The notes under the pieces: generated by a model
Databases searched by the model: none
Seen by the model: only the letters and a program-made list of their open reading frames with translations
Told to the model about the DNA's origin: nothing
Program-made: the position numbers and the translations under genes
Part shown: positions 1 through 6,376 of the stretch, one piece after another
How positions within the stretch are numbered: position 1 is the stretch's first letter
How the letters are laid out: every line of letters starts with the position of its first letter
Source: Pseudolabrys sp.
GTDB taxonomy: Bacteria > Pseudomonadota > Alphaproteobacteria > Rhizobiales > Xanthobacteraceae
Direction of reading: 5' to 3'
Assembly (NCBI GenBank): GCA_026125925.1
Contig: JAHCKF010000051.1
Coordinates: forward strand, 1-13,386
Length of the DNA: 13,386 bases

Positions 1-1
1 G

Positions 2-523
2 ATGATGGGCGGCCTGATGATCTGGGGACTCAACCCCGGCCCGATGCTGTTCACCGACCAGCGCGACTTCGTCTGGGGTTTGATCGCGTCGATGTATGTC
101 AGCAACATCGTCGCCGTTGTGCTGGTGCTGCTGACGGTGCCGATGTTCGCGGCGCTGATGCGCATTCCTTTCTTCATCATCGCGCCGCTGATCTTCATCA
201 TATGCACGGTCGGCGCCTATTCGGTGTCGAACTCCTACCTCGACGTGATCCTGATGTTCGGCTTCGGCATTCTCGGCTACCTGTTCAAGAAGTCTTCTTA
301 TCCACTGGCCCCGCTGGTGCTGGCGATCGTAATCGGCGACAAGGCGGAGGATGCATTCCGTCAAGCGATGCTGATGTCGAAGGGCTCGCTCGGAATTTTC
401 TTCAGCAGCCCGCTGGTGACCTGCCTCATCCTCGGCGGCTTCGCGTTCCTGCTTCTGCCGCAATTGATGAAGCTCGTGCGTCCGCAGCGGCGCCAGCCGG
501 ACCTTGGCCCGACCGGGGTCTGA
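2..523 (+). CDS. tctA: Tripartite tricarboxylate transporter permease TctA, C-terminal part (5' end outside window)
   Basis: Large membrane permease subunit of a TTT (TctABC) transporter, which takes up carboxylates delivered by a periplasmic TctC protein. Only the last 173 or so codons of a protein usually near 500 residues are visible; the frame is open to the window edge, so the first in-frame ATG is not the real start. The segment GLNPGPMLF near visible residues 9-17 matches the conserved PGP-containing loop of the TctA family. It is followed by strongly hydrophobic segments around residues 29-50, 55-75, 77-112 and 135-155, and a short basic cytoplasmic tail. The small subunit TctB and binding protein TctC would be expected upstream, outside the window. 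The neighbouring LysR gene is convergent. Family call is firm; the substrate cannot be told from this part. Confidence 0.9.
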   Translation: MMGGLMIWGLNPGPMLFTDQRDFVWGLIASMYVSNIVAVVLVLLTVPMFAALMRIPFFIIAPLIFIICTVGAYSVSNSYLDVILMFGFGILGYLFKKSSYPLAPLVLAIVIGDKAEDAFRQAMLMSKGSLGIFFSSPLVTCLILGGFAFLLLPQLMKLVRPQRRQPDLGPTGV

Positions 524-565
524 GTCAGCCGAATCCGTCACGCGGCCTCCAGCAGTGAAAGCTGC

Positions 566-1549
566 TTAGGCAGAACCCCTAATTCTGATCCGGTCATCGT
601 TGGCGCTCGTCGATGACGACCGGACGCCTTTCCCGTTCGCCTCAAGCTTGCGGAATGAATGAGGATGTTGCTCACACAGGTCGTTGACTTCTGTGCGGAT
701 CATCGAAGCAAATGTCTGTCCGGCGCGCGTGAGCGGGCGGTCACGGTGATAGAACAGCCCTCTCGTGACTTCGAGGCCATTGATGGGCGCGCCCGCGAAA
801 GTCTTGCTGCGTAAATCAGCATCGACCGCGGAAAGCGGCGCGACGAAATATCCGGCCCCAGCGCGCAGGGCCTCGCGGGCCAGCGACAAAGAATTGGCTT
901 CGGCGACCACGGTTAGTTTGTATCCGAATCGTCCAGCCTGCTTCTCAAGAAGCGTGCGCATAAAGCTGCCCATCAGCAAAGGCAGACGATCCAGTTGCGC
1001 TGGCTCGACATGCTTTTCAGAAAACTGCCAGTCCTTGTTCCTGCCGATCAGCCACATCGATTCTTTGAACAGCGGCTCGAGGATGAGATCCGGATGCTGG
1101 GCTTCGCAGGACGTGATGCCGAGATCGAGGTGGCCGGAAAGCAGGGAGTTTTGCACCTCCGACGTGTAGTCTTCTTGTAGGTGGAGCTTTATTCGCGGAT
1201 ACCGCGCCCCGCACAGAGAAAGCAGCTTACCGACCATGAGGATGCCGATCGACGGCGGAAAGCCGAATGCGACTGGTCCGGCAGGCTCTAATCCCTTCGA
1301 CCGCGCTTCTGTCTCCAATTGCTGCGTTAAACGTAAAATGAGCTCGGCGCGCTCGACGACCAATAAGCCGGCCTCGGTTGGTTCAACGCCCCGGCGGTGT
1401 CTCATCAAGAGCGGCACGCCTAACTGCTCTTCCAGCAACTGGATGCGCCGTGTCAGGGCCGGCTGCACGACGCCAAGTTCAGCAGCGGCACGGGAGATAC
1501 TGCGCATCTTCGCCGTCCGGACGAAATAGCGCAGTGAAATCAGGTCCAT
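566..1549 (-). CDS. LysR-family transcriptional regulator
   Basis: Cytoplasmic LysR-type regulator of 327 residues, a normal length for the family. The N-terminal winged helix-turn-helix is plain: residues 1-60 carry MDLISLRYFV, then AAAELGVVQPALTRRIQLLE, the consensus recognition-helix region, followed by the linker helix. Residues from about 90 to 300 form the periplasmic-binding-protein-like effector domain. The tail (from about 300) is charged and Ser/Arg-rich and probably disordered. The ATG at 1549 is chosen because it gives the canonical N-terminus. The gene is convergent with the tctA end (42 bases apart) and divergent from the CocE hydrolase, the usual layout for a LysR protein controlling its divergent neighbour. 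A LysR-type box lies 15-33 bases upstream of its start. The effector is unknown. Confidence 0.93.
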   Translation of the reverse strand: MDLISLRYFVRTAKMRSISRAAAELGVVQPALTRRIQLLEEQLGVPLLMRHRRGVEPTEAGLLVVERAELILRLTQQLETEARSKGLEPAGPVAFGFPPSIGILMVGKLLSLCGARYPRIKLHLQEDYTSEVQNSLLSGHLDLGITSCEAQHPDLILEPLFKESMWLIGRNKDWQFSEKHVEPAQLDRLPLLMGSFMRTLLEKQAGRFGYKLTVVAEANSLSLAREALRAGAGYFVAPLSAVDADLRSKTFAGAPINGLEVTRGLFYHRDRPLTRAGQTFASMIRTEVNDLCEQHPHSFRKLEANGKGVRSSSTSANDDRIRIRGSA

Positions 1550-1563
1550 ATGCGCGATCCATG

Positions 1564-1582
1564 GTATAGTGGACAGGCATAC
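1564..1582. promoter_or_regulatory. Candidate LysR-type operator (T-N11-A box) in the lysR/cocE gap
   Basis: The sequence is GTAT, 11 bases, ATAC: a perfect 4-bp dyad with the T-N11-A spacing typical of LysR-family binding sites. It begins 15 bases upstream of the lysR ATG and lies in the divergent gap between the regulator and the hydrolase. It overlaps the putative -10 element of the lysR promoter, which fits negative autoregulation. Short T-N11-A matches occur by chance, so the position is the main support. Confidence 0.5.
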
Positions 1583-1608
1583 TAGCGATCAACAATATCT
1601 ATTTTCAA
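1579..1608 (-). promoter_or_regulatory. Possible sigma70-type promoter of the lysR gene
   Basis: On the minus strand TTGAAA (1608-1603) and TAGTAT (1584-1579) are separated by 18 bases, matching TTGACA at 5 of 6 and TATAAT at 4 of 6 positions. Transcription would begin near 1572 and leave a leader of about 23 bases. The -10 overlaps the T-N11-A box. This is pattern matching only. Confidence 0.35.
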
Positions 1609-1748
1609 GATGGCTCCAGTTTTGCTGTTGTCTCGGGGTTCGAAACAGGAAGCATCTGTTTGACCTCGGTGTGTCTCCGGCAAAGGAGTGGCCGAATCGT
1701 CGAGTCTTCGGGCGTGACACCAAAGTAAACCGTTCGGAGACAGCCACG

Positions 1749-3512
1749 ATGAACGTTCTCTCTACGCCGGGCGCCAAGCGGACGGACGCGTCGCATATCA
1801 TCATAGAGCGCGATGTACCTATTCGCATGGACGATGGCGTAGATTTGCGGGCCGACATCTATCGCCCGTTGTCGGACGCGCCCGTACCGGTCGTCATGAC
1901 CATGGGTCCCTACGGCAAGGGCGTGCGCTATCAGGATCACTATAAGGCAAGTTGGGAGTTCTTGACTAAAGCCCATCCCGACCTGCTGGCAGGCTCGCAG
2001 CATCGGTGGCTGACATGGGAGACGGTAGACCCTGAGATCTGGGTGCCGTGGGGCTATGCCGTGGTGAGGGTAGACTCTCGCGGAACAGGGCGTTCGCCCG
2101 GTTATCTCGACATTCTCTCACCGCGTGAGACCCTCGATTATTGCCGCGCCATCGAATGGGCCGGCGTTCAACCGTGGTCGACCGGCAAGGTCGGTCTCAA
2201 CGGTATATCCTACTATGCCATCAACCAATGGCATGTGGCCGCGCTACAGCCACCCCACTTGACTGCTATGATCCCCTGGGAAGGCGCCGCCGACGTCTAT
2301 CGTGATTTCTTCCGGCATGGCGGCATCCTCTCGAACAAGTTTCTGGAGACATGGTATCCGCGTCAGATTCTGTCAGTGCAGCATGGAAACGCTAACGGGC
2401 CTACGGACCCTTGGCTGGAGCAATCGGCCACCGGGCCGTCGCGCCTGACCGAAGCTGAGCTGTTCGCCAATCGAATGGCGACCTTGGCTAACACACGCGC
2501 GCGTGAGATGGACGATCAGTGGTACCGCGACCGTTCGCCCGACTGGAGCAAGGTCGTCACGCCTTTCCTGAGCGCCGCCAACTGGGCTGGCTTTGGCCTG
2601 CATCCACGCGGCAACTTCTCAGCGTTTACCCAGGCTGCGTCGAAGCAAAAGTGGCTTGAATGCCACCCTGGGCGACATGAGGAGTGGTTCTACCTCGATT
2701 ACGGCATGCAGCTGCAGAAGCGTTTCTTTGACCACTTCCTGAAGGGCGAGCAAAACGGCTGGGACAATGAGCCGCCAGTCCTTCTCAATCTGAGGCGTCC
2801 ATTCAGCACCGAATATGAGGTACGGAAAGAAAGCTCTTGGCCGCTTGCGCGCACGTCGTGGACCAAGCTCTATTTGAACGGCACCGGCAACGGCAACCAG
2901 CTGGACTGGAGCCCGCCAACCGCGATTGAAGCGGTGGCGTTTCAGGCCATGAGTGAAGGCGTACGCTTCTTTTCCGCGCCGTTAGCGCAGGAGATGGAGA
3001 TCACAGGGCCATTAGCGGTAACGCTCCATATTTCGTCGACAACGGCCGATGCGGATCTTTTCGTCACGTTTCAGGCCTTCTCGCCGGAGGGTGTTGAAGT
3101 GGAGTTTCCCGGCACCGTCGATCCCCACACGCCTTTGGCACAGGGATGGCTGAGGGCGTCGCACCGCAAGCTCTGCGAAAAACAGTCTTTGCCCCACCAG
3201 CCTTATCACACTCACGACGACAAACAGCCGTTACGGGCGGGTCAGGTTTACGAAGTTGTTGTCGAGATCTGGCCGACCTGCATCGTGTTGCCAGCTGGAT
3301 TTCGGCTGGCACTTGATGTTCGAGGGGTCGATTTCGCACGCCCGTTGACCCCCAATGCAACATCGCATCACCGCGGCTCAGGCCCGTGGTTGCATGACGA
3401 TCCGTCCGACCGTGCTGAAGACGTGTTCGGCGGAACGACGACGATACACACCGGTCCCCGCCATGAATCTTTTCTCCTGCTGCCGGTCATTCCGACGCTC
3501 GAGGAATCATAA
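1749..3512 (+). CDS. CocE/NonD-family alpha/beta hydrolase (X-Pro dipeptidyl-peptidase S15 type)
   Basis: Predicted serine hydrolase of 587 residues acting on ester or amide bonds; the substrate is unknown. The N-terminal alpha/beta-hydrolase domain shows the family opening (RDVPIRMDDGVDLRADIYRP, about 21-40), the oxyanion-loop tyrosine in GPYGKG (Y55), DSRGTGRS (109-116) and the nucleophile elbow NGISYY with Ser154. A histidine in CHPGRHEEW (H306 or H310) is the likely catalytic base. From about residue 350 comes the beta-rich C-terminal jelly-roll domain (PepX_C). The open frame extends upstream to a GTG at 1569, but ATG 1749 is preferred: GGAGA lies 8 bases upstream, the family N-terminus begins just after it, and the longer start would fall inside the LysR box. 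No signal peptide is seen. It is probably controlled by the divergent LysR. Base composition is less GC-rich than in the operon downstream. Confidence 0.9.
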   Translation: MNVLSTPGAKRTDASHIIIERDVPIRMDDGVDLRADIYRPLSDAPVPVVMTMGPYGKGVRYQDHYKASWEFLTKAHPDLLAGSQHRWLTWETVDPEIWVPWGYAVVRVDSRGTGRSPGYLDILSPRETLDYCRAIEWAGVQPWSTGKVGLNGISYYAINQWHVAALQPPHLTAMIPWEGAADVYRDFFRHGGILSNKFLETWYPRQILSVQHGNANGPTDPWLEQSATGPSRLTEAELFANRMATLANTRAREMDDQWYRDRSPDWSKVVTPFLSAANWAGFGLHPRGNFSAFTQAASKQKWLECHPGRHEEWFYLDYGMQLQKRFFDHFLKGEQNGWDNEPPVLLNLRRPFSTEYEVRKESSWPLARTSWTKLYLNGTGNGNQLDWSPPTAIEAVAFQAMSEGVRFFSAPLAQEMEITGPLAVTLHISSTTADADLFVTFQAFSPEGVEVEFPGTVDPHTPLAQGWLRASHRKLCEKQSLPHQPYHTHDDKQPLRAGQVYEVVVEIWPTCIVLPAGFRLALDVRGVDFARPLTPNATSHHRGSGPWLHDDPSDRAEDVFGGTTTIHTGPRHESFLLLPVIPTLEES

Positions 3513-3527
3513 AGATTTTAAAGTCGC

Positions 3528-3584
3528 ATGAAGAAGAAATTGATTGATATCTCGGTCGCGCTCAAGGTCGGGATAGGCTGTTGA
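3528..3584 (+). pseudogene. N-terminal stub resembling a cyclase-family protein (remnant)
   Basis: An 18-codon frame reads MKKKLIDISVALKVGIGC and stops. The LIDISVAL pattern right after the start resembles the N-terminus of cyclase-family (PF04199, kynurenine-formamidase-like) hydrolases, which are usually over 200 residues and often sit beside LysR regulators and carboxylate transporters. It begins 15 bases after the CocE stop with no strong ribosome binding site. Its TGA overlaps the alternative TTG start of tetR (TTGA) and lies inside the putative -35 hexamer, so the rest of the gene seems to have been replaced by the tetR promoter region. It could instead be a chance short frame or a leader peptide. 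Confidence 0.4.
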
Positions 3585-3609
3585 CACCCGTTGCCAGCGT
3601 CATTACCGT
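3581..3609 (+). promoter_or_regulatory. Candidate promoter of the tetR-MBL-FAH-TRAP operon
   Basis: A perfect -35 hexamer TTGACA (3581-3586) is followed after 17 bases by TACCGT (3604-3609), which matches TATAAT at 3 of 6. Spacing is optimal and initiation would fall near 3616-3617, on the A of the tetR ATG, giving a leaderless message. The -10 overlaps the large inverted repeat described next, as expected for repressor control. The weak -10 keeps confidence moderate. Confidence 0.45.
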
Positions 3610-3631
3610 TCTGAACATGCGTTCAAAACGG
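3606..3631. promoter_or_regulatory. 26-bp inverted repeat, probable TetR operator
   Basis: The half-sites CCGTTcTGAAC (3606-3616) and GTTCAaAACGG (3621-3631) are separated by ATGC; 10 of 11 base pairs are symmetric and only c3611/a3626 mismatch. Size and symmetry suit a TetR-family dimer or pair of dimers. The repeat spans the weak -10, the expected transcription start and the ATG of tetR, so binding would block transcription of the regulator and the genes behind it. I found no second copy in the other gaps of this window. Confidence 0.7.
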
Positions 3632-4345
3632 GTCATCAACGCACGCGACAGCGAAACGCGCAGCGCAATCGTCCGCGCCGCGATCCAGCGTTTCGCCAAG
3701 CACGGGATCGAGCGGACGACGCTGCGCCAGATCGTCAAGGACGCCGGAATCGGCCTCGGCTCCGTCAATTTCCATTTTGGCTCCAAGCTTGGCCTCGCCC
3801 ACGAGATACTGGAGGACGTCGCCAGCAAGGTGTGCGAAGCCCGGTTCAGGGAGTACGACGAGCTCGAGCGCGAGGCCGGCGGCAAGCCCGTGCCGCTCGA
3901 AAAGATCTTCCGGGCGCTGCTGCGTCCCTATGTCGAGGGGGACGAGCAGCAACGGCTGCTACTGATCTATCTCATCCAGCAACTGCGCCTGGCGAAACTC
4001 GATCTCGCTCGCGAAGTTGGCACCAAGTACTTTTCCGGCATTGCGCGACGCACGGTGGCGCTGTTGCGCAGGGCGGCGCCGCATCTCGGCGAGGATGACG
4101 TCTGGTGGCGCTATTTCTTGGCGCTCGGCTCGATCCTGTCGATCATCTCCGATAGCGGCCAGGACAACCGACTCAAGCGTGTGTCGCGCGGCGTCGCAAA
4201 TGCCGCAGACCGCGCCGAGCTCATCGAGCAAACCATCCGCTTCGTCGTCGCCGGATTTGGCCAGGCGCCGCCGCAACGTTCGCGCCGGCGTCGACCGGGA
4301 GCGGGCAAGAGAAAGCAATCCAGTTCGGCGGAGAACGCGACGTGA
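3617..4345 (+). CDS. TetR/AcrR-family transcriptional regulator
   Basis: TetR-type regulator of 242 residues from ATG 3617. The DNA-binding domain is clear: helix 1 SETRSAIVRAAIQRFAKHG (about 12-30) followed by the helix-turn-helix with TTLRQIVKDAGIGLGSVNFHF (about 34-54). The rest is a helical ligand-binding domain, ending in a very basic, proline-rich tail (PQRSRRRRPGAGKRK). A TTG at 3581 would add 12 residues without family resemblance; neither start has a convincing ribosome binding site. ATG 3617 coincides with the predicted transcription start, so the message may be leaderless. It is the first gene of a co-directional run, overlaps the MBL gene by four bases, and the inverted repeat at its start suggests autorepression. 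The natural ligand is probably a substrate or intermediate of the pathway encoded downstream (inference). Confidence 0.9.
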   Translation: MRSKRVINARDSETRSAIVRAAIQRFAKHGIERTTLRQIVKDAGIGLGSVNFHFGSKLGLAHEILEDVASKVCEARFREYDELEREAGGKPVPLEKIFRALLRPYVEGDEQQRLLLIYLIQQLRLAKLDLAREVGTKYFSGIARRTVALLRRAAPHLGEDDVWWRYFLALGSILSIISDSGQDNRLKRVSRGVANAADRAELIEQTIRFVVAGFGQAPPQRSRRRRPGAGKRKQSSSAENAT

Positions 4346-5328
4346 GCAAGTGGCAATTCACAAAGGGTCTGCACGATCTCGGCCGCGGCTGCTACGCCTA
4401 TCTGCAACCCGACGGCGGCTGGGGCTGGAGCAATGCCGGCCTGATCGTGGACGGTGAGGAGAATCTGCTCGTCGACACCTTATTCGACGTGCCGCTGACC
4501 CACGAGATGCTCTCGACCATGCGCGACGCCGTGCCGGCGGCGGCGAACATCAAGAGCCTCGTCAACACGCACGCCAACGGCGACCACACCTTCGGCAACC
4601 AACTCGTCGCGGGCGCGCAGATCATCGCAACGAAGGCGACGGTCGAGGACATGCGGCTGCGCCCGCCCTCGGTCATCGCCGAGCTCGTGCGCAACCGGGC
4701 CCAGTTCGGCGACGGCGGCAAGCTGTTTTACGAGTTGATGGGGCGGCATTTCCAGTTCGAGGACATCGTCTACACCTACCCGAACCGAACCTTCGAAGGC
4801 GAACTCGACCTGCGCGTCGGCGACAAGACGGTCAAGCTACTGCATGTCGGCCCGGCACATACGCGCGGCGACACGCTGGTCTACGTACCGCAGGACAAGA
4901 CGGTCTTCGCCGGGGACATCTTGTTCGTCGGCGGCCATCCGGTGATCTGGGCGGGCCCCGTCGGCAACTGGATCAAGGCCTGCGACAGCATTCTCGGCTG
5001 GGACGTCGAGGTGGTGGTGCCGGGACATGGGCCGATCACCGATAAGAGCGGCATACGGACCTTCCGCGAATATCTCGTCTATCTCGAGCGCGAGGCGCGC
5101 CAGCGCTACGACGCGGGGCTCAGCTATTTCGACGCCGCCTGCGAGATCTCGCTTGATCCTTATGCCGACTGGCTCGACGCCGAGCGTACCGTCATCAATG
5201 TCGCCTCGCTCTACCGCGAATTCGGGATGAAGGAGTTCCCCGAAGGCATGACGCTGTGGGAAGAGATGGCGCGCTATCGGCAGGTTCGCGGCTGCGGCTG
5301 CGGCCGCACCGATCACCACGGGCACTGA
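4342..5328 (+). CDS. MBL-fold metallo-hydrolase with variant HxNxDH motif
   Basis: Metallo-beta-lactamase-fold hydrolase of 328 residues, probably cytoplasmic (no signal peptide). Metal-site motifs appear in order: THANGDH (H77, N79, D81, H82), H173 in GPAHTRGD, D192 in FAGDILF and H229 in PGHGP. The usual HxHxDH has Asn for the second His, a substitution I recall in other MBL relatives; it would alter the first metal site. Residues 235-315 form a helical C-terminal extension, and the tail RGCGCGRTDHHGH is unusually rich in Cys and His. Translation starts at GTG 4342: GGAGA stands 7 bases upstream and the start overlaps the tetR stop, so the two are probably translationally coupled. The substrate, perhaps a thioester, lactone or other ester of the imported acid, is not determined by sequence. 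Confidence 0.88.
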   Translation: MSKWQFTKGLHDLGRGCYAYLQPDGGWGWSNAGLIVDGEENLLVDTLFDVPLTHEMLSTMRDAVPAAANIKSLVNTHANGDHTFGNQLVAGAQIIATKATVEDMRLRPPSVIAELVRNRAQFGDGGKLFYELMGRHFQFEDIVYTYPNRTFEGELDLRVGDKTVKLLHVGPAHTRGDTLVYVPQDKTVFAGDILFVGGHPVIWAGPVGNWIKACDSILGWDVEVVVPGHGPITDKSGIRTFREYLVYLEREARQRYDAGLSYFDAACEISLDPYADWLDAERTVINVASLYREFGMKEFPEGMTLWEEMARYRQVRGCGCGRTDHHGH

Positions 5329-5354
5329 CGCGACATGCGATCCGGGGGGCACCG

Positions 5355-6296
5355 ATGAAGCTCGTGACATTCGACAGCAAGGGTGCCGAACGCCACATCG
5401 GCGCGGTGATCGACGGCGGCGCGGCGGTCATCGACTTCACCGCCTCGGACCCCGCGCCCTACCTGCGCGACATGATGGCGCTGATCGACGGGGGCGATAC
5501 CGCGCTCGATCACGCGCGGTCGCTGCTCGCGGCCGGCGCGCGGCGGGTCGCACACGCCGCGGCCGACGTGCGCCTGCTGGCGCCGGTGCCGGAGCCCCGG
5601 CAGATGCGCGACTTCCTCTGCTTCGAACAGCACCTACGCCAGGCGCGCGCCAACCGGTATCTGTTCGGCATCGGCACCGAGCGCATCGATCCGGCAAAGA
5701 TCGAGGTGCCGAAGGTGTGGTACGAGCAGCCGATCTACTACAAGTGCAATCGCTTCAGCGTGGTCGGCACCGGCGCCGACGTGTTGTGGCCGCGCTACAG
5801 CAAGATGTTCGACTACGAGCTCGAGTTCGGCATCTTCACCCGTAAGTCGGGCAAGAATATCCGCGCCGCAGACGGCCGCGACTATGTCTTCGGCTATTGC
5901 ATCTTCAACGATTTCAGTGCTCGCGACGCGCAGCTGCGCGAGATGGCCGGCCAGCTCGGCCCGGCCAAGGGCAAGGACTTCGACACCGGCAACGCCATGG
6001 GGCCGTGGCTGGTGACGGCCGACGAGGTCGCAAACCCGTACGACCTGACCATGATCGCCCGCGTCAACGGCGAGGAATGGTCGCGCGGCAACAGCGGCGC
6101 GATGCAGCACAAGTTCGAGGACATCCTCGCACACGCCTCGAACGAGGAAACGCTGATGGCGGGCGAGTTCTTCGGCTCGGGCACCGTCGGCGGCGGCTGC
6201 GGTCTAGAACTCGGCCGCTTCCTCAAACCCAACGACATCGTCGAACTGGAGATCGAAGGCCTCGGCGTTCTGCGCAATCGCGTGGTCGCCCAATAA
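5355..6296 (+). CDS. Fumarylacetoacetate hydrolase (FAH) family protein
   Basis: FAH-family enzyme of 313 residues. Members cleave C-C bonds of acylpyruvates, or hydrate, isomerise or decarboxylate oxo-acids from aromatic breakdown, using a Mg or Mn ion. A small N-terminal domain (1-75) precedes the FAH fold. Metal ligands are visible: DYELEFG (E155, E157) and D186 in IFNDFSARD. Other family features are KGKDFDTGNAMGPWLVT (205-221) and GSGTVGGGCGLELGR near 275-288 in the place of the usual TGTP loop. A segment at about 92-130 (QHLRQARANRYLFGIG and onward) is longer than in minimal members. ATG 5355 is chosen because a G-rich run ends 5 bases upstream and the N-terminus fits; an upstream start would overlap the MBL gene. 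The gene follows MBL by 26 bases and precedes dctP by 80. The exact reaction is unknown. Confidence 0.9.
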   Translation: MKLVTFDSKGAERHIGAVIDGGAAVIDFTASDPAPYLRDMMALIDGGDTALDHARSLLAAGARRVAHAAADVRLLAPVPEPRQMRDFLCFEQHLRQARANRYLFGIGTERIDPAKIEVPKVWYEQPIYYKCNRFSVVGTGADVLWPRYSKMFDYELEFGIFTRKSGKNIRAADGRDYVFGYCIFNDFSARDAQLREMAGQLGPAKGKDFDTGNAMGPWLVTADEVANPYDLTMIARVNGEEWSRGNSGAMQHKFEDILAHASNEETLMAGEFFGSGTVGGGCGLELGRFLKPNDIVELEIEGLGVLRNRVVAQ

Positions 6297-6311
6297 AAAT
6301 AAGCGCCCCCG

Positions 6312-6332
6312 CCGGCTCGGCCATTACGCCGG
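6312..6332 (+). other. GC-rich hairpin in the FAH-dctP gap
   Basis: CCGGC (6312-6316) can pair with GCCGG (6328-6332) around an 11-base loop. There is no T-run, so it is not a standard terminator. Hairpins ahead of binding-protein genes can stabilise the downstream message, but a stem this short may be chance in GC-rich DNA. Confidence 0.25.
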
Positions 6333-6376
6333 GTGCGGCGGAGACATGGCGCGGCACACACACAGGAGGAATGCCC

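Noticed and set aside
551..566. Small hairpin AGCAG/CTGCT after the tctA stop as a terminator
   Set aside because: Only a 5-bp stem with no T-run on either strand; too weak to call.
1569..1748. 60-residue N-terminal extension of the CocE hydrolase from GTG 1569
   Set aside because: No resemblance to the family N-terminus and no ribosome binding site; it would overlap the LysR box, whereas ATG 1749 has GGAGA at good spacing.
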